From: CAUZIZ01 sp963579905
GTDB taxonomy: Bacteria; Acidobacteriota; UBA6911; RPQK01; JAJDTT01
NCBI GenBank assembly: GCA_963579905.1
Contig: CAUZIZ010000001.1
Location: forward strand, 24,517 to 88,516
Reading direction: 5' to 3'
Length of the DNA stretch: 64,000 bases
A program made the position numbers and the translations under genes. The notes below the pieces were generated by a model. It saw only the letters and a list, made by a program, of their open reading frames with translations. It did not search any database and had not been told where the DNA came from. The stretch's first letter is position 1, and every line of letters starts with the position of its first letter. Below are positions 16,984 to 25,127 of the stretch, in pieces.

Positions 16984-18111
16984 GTGTCGAGGATGATCTC
17001 CAGGACAGTGTTTGCGCTCAAGCTGGCCACTACCATTGCCTTCTCGTTTCTTCTTCTCGAGTCTCTGCTGCTGGTTTTCAATGACACGGTTTTCCATAGT
17101 TCCTTCGTCATCTATGACCCAGAAATGGGATTTCGCGTCAGGCCCTACATGCGTAATTCGAACCGATTCGGCTTCAACGATCGAGATTACCCCTTGCAAC
17201 CCATTCCAGGAACCTATCGCATCGCGATCCTGGGGGATTCGTTCAATTGGACGGGTGGTCGTACCTGGAACTACACCAGAGTTCTGGAACGGCGATTTGC
17301 AGAGTCTGACTCCGACCCTGCGATTGAGTTGATCAACACCGGTTATCCTGCTACCCATACCGCAGAACAACTGCGTCTTCTGGAAAGGTTCGTCCTGCAA
17401 TACAATCCCCACCTGCTGCTCTTGGGGTTTTTTGTGGGAAACGATTTTGTGGAGGCAGACCCCTGGCGCCGTCGAATCGCTTTCGGCGGGGCCACCACCG
17501 ACATAGATTTGCGCAATGGAAGGGAGTGGATGCTTTGGAATCAGCCCCTTTTGTTTCGCAGTCGGGCGATGCTTCTGATCCGGAACCGAATACTCGAGTA
17601 TCAGAATAGAGGCAAGGGGCGGCAGGCTTCTCTCGAGATGTCGAGACAACGGTATCTCAAGCTCGAGTTCGGCAGGATGCAATTTGCCAACCTCAATCGA
17701 AGGGAGCAATTCGGGGCACACCAGAACCTCGTTTTGAACAGTCTTAAAGAGATGAAGGCCGTCTGCATGAGGCAGGGCATCGAGTTTGTCGTTGTCGCCT
17801 TTCCGGACGAATTTCAGGTAGATCCATCGCTGAGGGCAGCTGTGTGGCGCCATTATAAGGAGAACCCTCAGGACTACAGAGTGGACCGAGGCCAGAGGCT
17901 ACTCGAAGAGTTTTGCGCTCGCGAGAAGATTGACTTTTGGGATCTGCTTCCCGTTTTCGAGGAAGCCCACCAGACCGGTCAGAAACTGTATCTCCCGAAC
18001 AACTCCCACTGGAACAAGGACGGAAATCGGTTAGCGGGCAGGGAATTGTTCTCGAAGGTGGTTACGTGGATAGAGGATTCCGGGAGAAGGGATAGGGCAA
18101 CCTCCGAGTGA
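16984..18111 (+). CDS. SGNH/GDSL-family hydrolase, membrane-anchored
   Basis: 375 residues with an N-terminal hydrophobic anchor (VFALKLATTIAFSFLLLES). Block I, containing the nucleophile, is AILGDSFNWTGG, an Asn block is seen as FFVGNDFVE, and the C-terminal SHW...DG block is NNSHWNKDGNRLAG. These are hallmarks of SGNH hydrolases and AlgX/PatB-like O-acetyl enzymes. It begins 6 bp after the sulfatase-fold gene, suggesting joint action on a surface glycan (inference). Confidence 0.8.
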   Translation: MSRMISRTVFALKLATTIAFSFLLLESLLLVFNDTVFHSSFVIYDPEMGFRVRPYMRNSNRFGFNDRDYPLQPIPGTYRIAILGDSFNWTGGRTWNYTRVLERRFAESDSDPAIELINTGYPATHTAEQLRLLERFVLQYNPHLLLLGFFVGNDFVEADPWRRRIAFGGATTDIDLRNGREWMLWNQPLLFRSRAMLLIRNRILEYQNRGKGRQASLEMSRQRYLKLEFGRMQFANLNRREQFGAHQNLVLNSLKEMKAVCMRQGIEFVVVAFPDEFQVDPSLRAAVWRHYKENPQDYRVDRGQRLLEEFCAREKIDFWDLLPVFEEAHQTGQKLYLPNNSHWNKDGNRLAGRELFSKVVTWIEDSGRRDRATSE

Positions 18112-18156
18112 GTCTAAGTACATTGTTTCATAAATACGGTAATGTTTGTGGCGAGC

Positions 18157-18197
18157 CTAGCGGCTCTACCTCCGGCGGTCTGGAGCCCACCGCTACG
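18157..18197. repeat. REP-like hairpin (possible terminator)
   Basis: CTAGCGGCTC pairs with GAGCCCACCGCTACG around a G/C-rich loop. Just upstream, TAAATACGGTAATGTTTGTG resembles one end of the element at 43293-43567. It is placed about 50 bp after the SGNH gene, where it could terminate transcription. Confidence 0.5.
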
Positions 18198-18271
18198 AAG
18201 GACCAATATTCTCGTGACTCTCTCAATCAATCTGGCTTACCCTATGGGCTGATTCGATAAAGGAGCATTTC

Positions 18272-19351
18272 ATGAAGAAAGTGAAGGCGGCGTTATTGGG
18301 CTTGGACAATCCACATTCTGTGGCTCACTTGAAGACACTTCAGCAATTGCCCGAGGTGGAGAGCATTCTCATCTGGTCGGAGCGAGAGGAGCTGGACGCT
18401 TCCCTGGAGGAGGCAAGCAGCGAGAAGGTTGAGAGTGTCGATACCAATCTGACGTCGGTGCTGACCGACGACGACATCCACTTCGTGATCACCTGTCTCC
18501 GCAACGATCAGAGTGCGGATGTCTGCATCCGGGCACTGGAGGCGGGAAAGCATGTCATCGCGGAGAAGCCCATTGGTCTCACTGCCGCCGAGGTTCAGCG
18601 GGTGGACCAGACAGCCGACGCCCTGGGCCTTAAGCTGGGGGTTTTCTATGGACGTCGTTACCATCCTCTTGTATGTCAGGTCAGGGAGATCGTGCAGCGT
18701 GGGATTCTTGGGACCCTGATCTCAGCTGAGCTTCGAAACCTGACCACTCAAGTTCGCTTTCGGGATCCAGATCACTGGCTTTTCAAGAAGCACCATTCCG
18801 GTGGCGGTATGCTCTCCTGGCTGGGGTGCCACGACGTGGATATAATCCGTTATATCAGTGGCGAAGAGATTGTGTCGGTGTCAGCCGAAGTGGCCACTCG
18901 AAACGGTGAAGATATCGATGTCGAGGACGTGGCTGTTATGTCCTTCAGGCTGGCCTCGGGAGCGGTTGGGGTATTGCACGTGGGCTATGTCATGGCCCTC
19001 AGCGGCGGTGGCTATCACAACATCGGGGGCTACGACACCTACGTCGGTCTAAACGGGCAAGGAGGCCGCCTGCATTGGTCCTCGGACGGCACTCCCTCTC
19101 GGCTTCTGGTAGAGTCGGACCATCCCGACTGGAGCGCGGCCCCAAAGCGTCAGTTCGACTATACCCTTTCCTCGTCGCCCTCCTACGGCGGGGTCCATGG
19201 AGAGACCTTCGTCCAGGATTTCCTCCGCGCTACCTGGGGAGAGAGGGAGGTTCCTGCCTCGGGCAAGGATGCCCTTCAAGTGGCACGTGTGGTGGAAGCA
19301 GCCTACGAATCCAGCGAGAGCGGGCAGCGCGTGCAGATCCCCACTGAATAG
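18272..19351 (+). CDS. Gfo/Idh/MocA family NAD(P)-dependent oxidoreductase
   Basis: 359 residues, no signal peptide, and AAGGAG positioned 7-8 bp before the ATG. The N-terminal Rossmann segment is VKAALLGLDNPHS, the conserved VIAEKPIGL stretch is present, and the C-terminal half is the usual alpha/beta dehydrogenase domain (GGGMLSWLGCHDVDIIRY). These enzymes oxidise or reduce sugars, inositols or their derivatives. The two genes after it (a DapA-family aldolase and a D-2-hydroxyacid dehydrogenase) make a likely sugar-acid catabolic operon. Confidence 0.88.
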   Translation: MKKVKAALLGLDNPHSVAHLKTLQQLPEVESILIWSEREELDASLEEASSEKVESVDTNLTSVLTDDDIHFVITCLRNDQSADVCIRALEAGKHVIAEKPIGLTAAEVQRVDQTADALGLKLGVFYGRRYHPLVCQVREIVQRGILGTLISAELRNLTTQVRFRDPDHWLFKKHHSGGGMLSWLGCHDVDIIRYISGEEIVSVSAEVATRNGEDIDVEDVAVMSFRLASGAVGVLHVGYVMALSGGGYHNIGGYDTYVGLNGQGGRLHWSSDGTPSRLLVESDHPDWSAAPKRQFDYTLSSSPSYGGVHGETFVQDFLRATWGEREVPASGKDALQVARVVEAAYESSESGQRVQIPTE

Positions 19352-19432
19352 TGAGCAGTAAGAACTTGAAGTGAGCAGTGCCGGAGCCGCCGCGGCCCGA
19401 CAGTGCCAGGAACGACCCGAAGGGAGATGATG

Positions 19433-20335
19433 ATGACCAAGTTTCACGGCCTTTTTCCGGCGGTAATCACGCCAATGACTCCGGAGGGGGAGCTCAACGA
19501 AGCCGCTTTCCGCAAGGTTCTGGAATTCAACATCCAGGCAGGAGTACACGGTTTTTGGATAGCAGGAGGCAGCGGAGAGAGCATCCTCATCGGCGAGGAC
19601 GAGAATAGGCGCATTGCCCAGATCGCCGTAGATCAGATAAGAGGCAGGGTGGGGACCATCATGCACGTTAGCGCGCCCACCACCGCCGAAGCCGTTCGAA
19701 ACGCACAGAATGCCGCGCGAGCTGGAGTGGATTCCATCTGTGGGCTGCCCCCCTGTTTCTATGGTACGGGCGATGACGAACTAGTAGAGTACTATCGAAG
19801 TGTAGGTCAGGCTGCCGATCTTCCCCTGTTTGTCTACAATCTTCCCGAAGCCACCGGCGTCGAGATCACTCCCGAATTGGCCAAGAAGATCCAGGGCAGC
19901 GTCCCACAGTTGGTTGGACTCAAGCACTCAGCCCCAAACTTCAAGAATGTCTGGAAATTCTCTCAAATGGGACTGCAGTGTTTCATGGGATTCAGCTCTC
20001 TCATGCTTCCTGCGCTGACCGTAGGTGCGGTTGGCAGCGTCGATGGACCTCCCAATGTTGCCCCCGAGCCCTTTGTTGAAGTCTGGGAGGCTTACCAGGC
20101 TGGAGATTGGAAAAGAGCGCAGGATGCTCAGGACAGAGCTGCCCACATCTTCAATCTCTTCGAGGGGGAGTATGGTCCCTACATCGGCGTTCTCAAGAGT
20201 CTCCTGAGCAGGCGCCTAGGCGTGGACTGCGGTAATCCTCGGCCCCCGAGTCTGCCTCTCACAGAGGAGCAGGAAAACAGGGTCTGGGAGCGTTTTTGTG
20301 AGTTGATGCCTACGGGTGCAACCGTCGGCGACTGA
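19433..20335 (+). CDS. Dihydrodipicolinate synthase/N-acetylneuraminate lyase family aldolase
   Basis: About 300 residues from MTKFHGLFPAV. Three adjacent ATGs follow an AAGGGAG; the third (19433) has the best spacing. It is a class I aldolase of the DapA family, with GGSGESILIGEDE at the phosphate/carboxylate site, the tyrosine of FVYNLPEATGVEI and the Schiff-base lysine in LVGLKHSAPNF. Lysine-pathway DapA is unlikely because it lies between an oxidoreductase and a 2-hydroxyacid dehydrogenase. Cleavage or dehydration of a 2-keto-3-deoxy sugar acid fits better, but the substrate is not determinable. Confidence 0.85.
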   Translation: MTKFHGLFPAVITPMTPEGELNEAAFRKVLEFNIQAGVHGFWIAGGSGESILIGEDENRRIAQIAVDQIRGRVGTIMHVSAPTTAEAVRNAQNAARAGVDSICGLPPCFYGTGDDELVEYYRSVGQAADLPLFVYNLPEATGVEITPELAKKIQGSVPQLVGLKHSAPNFKNVWKFSQMGLQCFMGFSSLMLPALTVGAVGSVDGPPNVAPEPFVEVWEAYQAGDWKRAQDAQDRAAHIFNLFEGEYGPYIGVLKSLLSRRLGVDCGNPRPPSLPLTEEQENRVWERFCELMPTGATVGD

Positions 20336-20434
20336 ACCCGATCAGTTCATGGAATTCCCGATTGCCAACTCCGGATCGAGTCTGCGCTCCGCTGGAATTT
20401 CCTCGAACCAAAACCCTCGAAGGAGCGTTGCTGA

Positions 20435-21397
20435 ATGTCCGCCACAAAATTCTTGATCACTGCCCCGATTGAAGACGCAGCCACGGAAATCCTGGCAACC
20501 TTTGCCCCCGTCACGATCTCTCCGTCGACAGCCCATGAGACGCTCCTGGGTTTACTCGACGGAACCATCGGCATCGTCGCTCGCGGAGAGGCGCAGATGA
20601 ACCGGGCGCTGATCGAGGCCGCAACCGATCTAAAGGTCGTGGGCCGAAGCGGCGTTGGCTATGACAACGTGGACGTAGATGCCCTGAGCGAACGGGGTAT
20701 CCCCCTGATCATCGCTCCCGTCGGTGGGTTTGCGGTGGCCGAGGCAGCCCTGGCGCTGTTGCTCGCGTTGATCAAGCAACTGCCGGCCATGGACCAGGCC
20801 GTCCGCTCGGGTGACTGGCTCAGGCGCTACACCGCCCAGATCGGCGATATGGACGAACACACGTTGGGCATCGTCGGTCTGGGCCGAATCGGATCTCATC
20901 TAGCCAAACTACTGCAGCCCTTCGAGATGACCATCCTGGGATACGATCCCTACGTAGATGAGGGAGCTATGGGGGAGCTGGGCGCGCACAAGGTGGACCT
21001 GGACGAACTGCTGCGACGCTCGGACTACGTTTCCCTACATATGCTGCTGAACGATGAGACCCGGGGCATGATCGGGAAGGCAGAAATCGCGCAGATGAAG
21101 AAGGGTGCGGTGCTTCTCAACCTGGCCCGAGGCGGAATCATCGATGGTCTCGACCTGCTCGCGGACGCCCTCGATGAAGGCCAGCTGAGCTTTCTAGGCT
21201 TGGATGTCTTTCCCACCGAGCCGCCCGACGTCTCGCATCGGTTGTTCAAGGATAAGCGATGCATCTTCAGCCCACATGCGCTGGGGATGAGTCAGCTGGC
21301 CATGGATCGTGTGTGTCGCTCGATGGCCAATGACATGCTCGCCGTCCTGGAAGGTCGCAAACCCCGTTACTGCGTCAATCCAGAGGTGCTAAGCTGA
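20435..21397 (+). CDS. D-isomer-specific 2-hydroxyacid dehydrogenase
   Basis: 320 residues preceded by GAAGGAG. It has the substrate-binding GRSGVGYDNVD, the NAD Rossmann loop GLGRIGSHLAKLLQPF with an acidic residue after it (GYDPYV), LLNLARGGIIDG and the catalytic histidine in IFSPHALGMS, as in phosphoglycerate/glycerate dehydrogenases. It is the third gene of the oxidoreductase-aldolase-dehydrogenase group. Its TGA stop is part of the first bases of a dispersed repeat (CTAAGCTGAAACTTC). Confidence 0.88.
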   Translation: MSATKFLITAPIEDAATEILATFAPVTISPSTAHETLLGLLDGTIGIVARGEAQMNRALIEAATDLKVVGRSGVGYDNVDVDALSERGIPLIIAPVGGFAVAEAALALLLALIKQLPAMDQAVRSGDWLRRYTAQIGDMDEHTLGIVGLGRIGSHLAKLLQPFEMTILGYDPYVDEGAMGELGAHKVDLDELLRRSDYVSLHMLLNDETRGMIGKAEIAQMKKGAVLLNLARGGIIDGLDLLADALDEGQLSFLGLDVFPTEPPDVSHRLFKDKRCIFSPHALGMSQLAMDRVCRSMANDMLAVLEGRKPRYCVNPEVLS

Positions 21398-21591
21398 AAC
21401 TTCAAGAATACGTCGCACGTCTGAACGTCTCCTGTCCTCCGGAGGTCCCGCCAACGGGTGAACTACCAGCGTTACGAAGCCAAGTCCGACAGAGTCGCGA
21501 ACGACTTGAGCCCTTAGCAACATGAGGCCAAGTTCCGAGGAAAGAGCCGGACAACTCTTCCCCACGCAGTGACGCACAAATCCCAGTAGCC
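21390..21591 (+). repeat. Long dispersed repeat, family E copy 1
   Basis: About 200 bp shared with 32087-32275. Conserved blocks include ATACGTCGCACGTCT, CGTTACGAAGCCAAGTCC, TTCCGAGGAAAGAGCCGG and CAACTCTTCCCCACGCAGTG. It is flanked on both sides by family C arms. The conserved GAG.CCAAGTTCCGAGG-type string recalls domain I of bacterial group II introns, but no intron-encoded protein or domain V is seen. Confidence 0.75.
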
Positions 21592-21649
21592 GGAAGTTTC
21601 TTTCTTGAATGGGGCAGCGCAGCGGGGGCGGGACTAAGCTGAAACTCCC
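21592..21649 (+). repeat. Palindromic unit, family C
   Basis: GGAAGTTTCTTTCTTGAATG ... GGACTAAGCTGAAACTCCC, adjoining the family E copy. It is the plus-strand counterpart of the unit at 8295-8350. Confidence 0.85.
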
Positions 21650-21681
21650 TTTGGTTCTAGAAGGTATCCGGTTTTTCAACC

Positions 21682-21761
21682 GTGGCACGGCCTTCCAGGC
21701 CGTGATTGTCGAGCCCTTGGCTCGACGTATCGGGTATCGCGGGCAGGGATGCCCGTGCCAC
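21682..21761. repeat. 80-bp hairpin repeat, family D copy 2
   Basis: GTGGCACGG...CCGTGCCAC arms with inner GGCCTTCCAGGCC and GAGCCCTTGGCTC stems. It is the same length as the copy at 7928-8007 and in the opposite orientation. It lies between two convergent genes, where it could terminate transcription from both sides. Confidence 0.8.
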
Positions 21762-21812
21762 TGCAGTATACTAAAGACTTCTGAATGATTCAGATCGGCT
21801 ATGAGCGTCCGG

Positions 21813-22610
21813 CTACGGATCTGTTGCCGATCCTGTCGGGGGCTCCGACAACAACCCTCCGTCGTTCACGGCCTTGTTCGCACTCTCTTGTCTCAAGTAG
21901 CGCAGAGGGTTGACGGGGACGTTACCCCTGCGAATTTCGAGATGGCAGTGATGGGTGCTAGCGTTTCCGGTACGCCCGACCCGGGCAATGGGTTGGCCTT
22001 GGCGGACTGGCTCGCCGGGTTGGACCAGGACTGTTGAGTTATGAGCATACAGGGAGCGCAGCCCGCCGCCGTGATCCAGGACCACAGTCTTCCCGTAACC
22101 GCGCATTCTGGCACTCGAGACAACCCTACCGGCCCGGACTGCCCGGACTTGCTGGCCGCTTTGGCCCCGGATGTCGATGCCTCGGTGACGATGAGCTCCA
22201 CGGTTTACTCCGAAGCGGGAAAGAACCGCTCCGCCCGAGACCGGCCACGCCCAATCTCCGCCGCCTGTGTCCGGAATCAGAATCCTCTGATTCACCGATA
22301 GCTTGTTGGGATCACCAAGTTTGTTCAGGTTGACCAACTCCGCCACGGTGACGCCATATTTCCTCGAGATGGACCACAAGGACTCGCCGGGCCGTACCCG
22401 ATGGTAGACAGGTTCCCCAACCTCCACGTCTGTCGCGACTGGAGCTGTTGTACGGGCTTCGCTAGGAAGATGAATACCGGGCCCAGTGCGTCGGGACTTT
22501 GCGCAGCTCGGGAGGATGATCAGCAACCCGATCAAAACGCACCAATGCCCCCCACTTCGAGGAGAAGGGGATCTAGTCGACCTTTGGTAGGAGGATTCAG
22601 AGATTCCCAT
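21813..22610 (-). CDS. LysM and M23 (LytM-type) murein endopeptidase lipoprotein, NlpD-like
   Basis: 265 residues. A hydrophobic segment ends in a lipobox-like ILPSC. It is followed by one LysM domain (YHRVRPGESLWSISRKYGVT ... ILIP) and a C-terminal M23 zinc peptidase domain with RHRGIDIRG, VLDHGGGLRSLYAHN and HCHLEIRRG. The first histidine of the usual HxGxD is present (HRGID), so activity is plausible, though NlpD-type members often act as amidase activators. It acts on peptidoglycan in the cell envelope. It is convergent with the preceding operon. Confidence 0.85.
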   Translation of the reverse strand: MGISESSYQRSTRSPSPRSGGHWCVLIGLLIILPSCAKSRRTGPGIHLPSEARTTAPVATDVEVGEPVYHRVRPGESLWSISRKYGVTVAELVNLNKLGDPNKLSVNQRILIPDTGGGDWAWPVSGGAVLSRFGVNRGAHRHRGIDIRGQSGQQVRAVRAGRVVSSARMRGYGKTVVLDHGGGLRSLYAHNSTVLVQPGEPVRQGQPIARVGRTGNASTHHCHLEIRRGNVPVNPLRYLRQESANKAVNDGGLLSEPPTGSATDP

Positions 22611-22682
22611 GGGTGAGTAATCGAGCTAAGATATCAGAGCGGCAACCTTGATGGAAGTCTTCCCGAACTCCGGAAAGCGGCT

Positions 22683-24800
22683 GTGTGTAAACCATCTATT
22701 CCAATCGCAGCACTATTCCTTGCACTTGCCTGCCCCACTCTAGCGTTTGCAAGCAGTGGGACTGCCTCGGAGATCGGCCCTCGGCGTCCAGATCTGCCCG
22801 ATGATCCAGGTGGGCAGCTGGCCAATCCGATCGACCGTTGGGTTCAAGCCTACCTGAAGCAGCAGGGAAGTTCTCTTCCGGAACCGGTCGCGGACCCAGT
22901 CTTCGTCCGCCGGGTGCACCTCGATCTGTGGGGTCTTCTCCCCTCGCCCCAGGAAAGCGGGACCTTCGTCCAAGCTACCGATTCGAATAAGCGCAGCGCT
23001 CTTATCGATCTTCTACTGGGCGAGGACACGAAGTACGCAGAACACTGGATGAGCTATTGGAACGATCTGCTTCGCAATGACGAGGGCGTCCGCTACCACG
23101 GAGGGCGTGCGTCTATCTCGGATTGGCTGCTGGGAGCGCTGGAAGCCAATCTGCCCTATGACCGCTTCGTCTCAAGACTCTTGAACCCCTCTGGGGAAGA
23201 CGATCCCAAAGGCTTCCTAATCGGTGTCAATTGGCGAGGGACGACGAGCGCCAGTCAAAAGCCCGCGATGCAGGCGGCTCAAAATAGTGCCCTGGTCTTT
23301 TCGGGCGTCAATCTGAAGTGTGCTTCCTGCCACGATAGCTTCGTGGATCGGTGGAAGCTCGCGGACAGCTTCGGACTGGCCAGCATGTTTTCAGAGGAAC
23401 CGTTGGAAATGGTGCGCTGCGATGTCGCCCTCGGAGAGCAGGCTTCACCCAAGTTCCTCTTTCCAGAGTTGGGAGGGATTCCCACCGGACTTCCACTAGC
23501 AGAGCGTCAGCGGATTGCGGCCAGTCTGTTCACGTCTCCTGTAAATGGTCGCTTTCCGCGCACACTGGTCAACAGAATCTGGACCAGGCTGCTTGGGAGA
23601 TCTCTGGTCAAGGACATAGACGACCCTGGAGCCAAGCCGTGGTCGCGCGATCTGCTGGATTGGCTGGCCTCGGATTTCGTAGATCAAGGCTACGATATTC
23701 GAAAATTGCTGCGCCGAATCATGACGTCTCGCACCTACCAACTCCCTTCTATCGACTACTCGGATGACGGCAAGCAAGGACCCCGTTTCAAAGGACCTGC
23801 CTTGCGAAGGCTCACCTCAGAACAGTTCCTCGATGGCATCTCCTCCGTCACGGGGTACTGGCGGGTGCTAGGGTCGGATAAGGCCGGACCCGGATCCTAT
23901 AGCCGAGACTGGCGCTTCGCCTCTACCACCCTCAGTCGTGCACTCGGAAGACCTGTTCGAGACCAGGTCGTGATCCAGCGTAACCACGAATCCACCACGC
24001 TGCAGGCTCTGGAACTGGTCAATGGGAGACAAATCAACAGCTTGATCCGGCGAGGGGCGAAGAAATTGCTGCGCCACTCAGGACCACCTCCGGCGAATCG
24101 ATTCGACAGCGGCGTTGTACGCTGGGGTGAAGAGGCTTTAGATATTGACGTTACCGGAGCCGAACAGCTGCGCCTCCTGGCAGTCGACATCGATTCCTAC
24201 GACCCCTCGCGGGTGACTATCGCCTGGGCGGAGCCCCGTTTGGTGGGGCCCCACGGAGCAACCCGGTTGACCCAGCTCAAGACCAAGCCCCCAGTCGAGA
24301 CCAGATCGGTCCGGTTCCTTGATAGAGAGGTGGAAAGAACGAAAGGGGATGATGGAGAGGAGAAAGTAGATATCGGGCTTACCCCCCTGCCACATGATTA
24401 CGGTCTAGTGACGGGTCTGCCTTCCGAGATCATTTATGACTTGAGGGGGGGGCTCTATGAGCGTTTCCAGGCCTGGGTCGGGGTCGACGAGGGATGCCAC
24501 GCAAGCGAGATCAGCCCCAAGGTGCGTTTTTTCGTCTTCACGCAGGAGGCCGACCGCGAGCATCTGGCTGGGGTCAGTGGCGCCGCTCCGGTGGTTATGC
24601 CGACACCTCCTACTAGCTGGGTGGGTCTCAGTCGTTACGTTTATCGTTATGCACTGGGCCGGTCACCGGTTGAGTCCGAGCTCGAAGTGGCGAAAGTTCT
24701 CCTGCTGGACCCCAAGACCAAAAGAGAGATCGAGGTGGAGGGACTGGAAGATCTGCTATGGTCGGTTTTCGTGTCTCCGGAGTTTCAATATATCAGGTAA
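22683..24800 (+). CDS. DUF1549/DUF1553 secreted protein
   Basis: 705 residues with a signal peptide (IPIAALFLALACPTLAFAS) and a GTG start. The DUF1549 part includes DPVFVRRVHLDLWGLLP and AEHWMSYWNDLLRNDEG. A CxxCH motif (KCASCHDSFVDRW) lies in the middle and could bind haem c. The DUF1553 part has RFPRTLVNRIWTRLLGR and SEQFLDGISSVTG. Such proteins occur as pairs with DUF1501 proteins in Planctomycetota, Verrucomicrobiota and Acidobacteriota. Their biochemical function is not established. The DUF1501 partner is downstream, after a repeat element. Confidence 0.88.
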   Translation: MCKPSIPIAALFLALACPTLAFASSGTASEIGPRRPDLPDDPGGQLANPIDRWVQAYLKQQGSSLPEPVADPVFVRRVHLDLWGLLPSPQESGTFVQATDSNKRSALIDLLLGEDTKYAEHWMSYWNDLLRNDEGVRYHGGRASISDWLLGALEANLPYDRFVSRLLNPSGEDDPKGFLIGVNWRGTTSASQKPAMQAAQNSALVFSGVNLKCASCHDSFVDRWKLADSFGLASMFSEEPLEMVRCDVALGEQASPKFLFPELGGIPTGLPLAERQRIAASLFTSPVNGRFPRTLVNRIWTRLLGRSLVKDIDDPGAKPWSRDLLDWLASDFVDQGYDIRKLLRRIMTSRTYQLPSIDYSDDGKQGPRFKGPALRRLTSEQFLDGISSVTGYWRVLGSDKAGPGSYSRDWRFASTTLSRALGRPVRDQVVIQRNHESTTLQALELVNGRQINSLIRRGAKKLLRHSGPPPANRFDSGVVRWGEEALDIDVTGAEQLRLLAVDIDSYDPSRVTIAWAEPRLVGPHGATRLTQLKTKPPVETRSVRFLDREVERTKGDDGEEKVDIGLTPLPHDYGLVTGLPSEIIYDLRGGLYERFQAWVGVDEGCHASEISPKVRFFVFTQEADREHLAGVSGAAPVVMPTPPTSWVGLSRYVYRYALGRSPVESELEVAKVLLLDPKTKREIEVEGLEDLLWSVFVSPEFQYIR

Positions 24801-24847
24801 CCGTTCTCCCTATTAGGGAGCTGTTCTGCGGCTATCGGCTCCCTGAC

Positions 24848-25103
24848 TAGATGATCGATTCTGAAATAGAATGCCAATTGCAGATGGGGCTTGTGCGGCG
24901 AGGTCACGGCGGGAGAAGGAAGTCGATGTTCTGTTATCTTCGACGAAGACCAACGAAGAGATCTACCGCAAACTCCTTTTTCCCAATGGGTTGTGCTCCC
25001 GAGTACGAAGCCAGTCTCTCGCTTGAGCGGACAAGTGTCTGCAAACATTCAGTTCGAATTATGGGCGCAACAATTGTCATGTTATTTCGGAATCGATCAT
25101 CTA
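24848..25103. repeat. MITE-like element, family B copy 1 (256 bp)
   Basis: Terminal inverted repeats start TAGATGATCGATTC and extend about 32 bp with few mismatches (inner part ending CAATTG). The core contains GCAGATGGGGCTTG, GGAGAAGGAAG and ATCTTCGACGAAGACCAACG, which recur in the element at 43293-43567 although the terminal repeats differ. It occupies almost the entire gap between the DUF1549/1553 and DUF1501 genes. Confidence 0.8.
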
Positions 25104-25127
25104 CGTGTGGGCCGTGAGGATTAGGCG

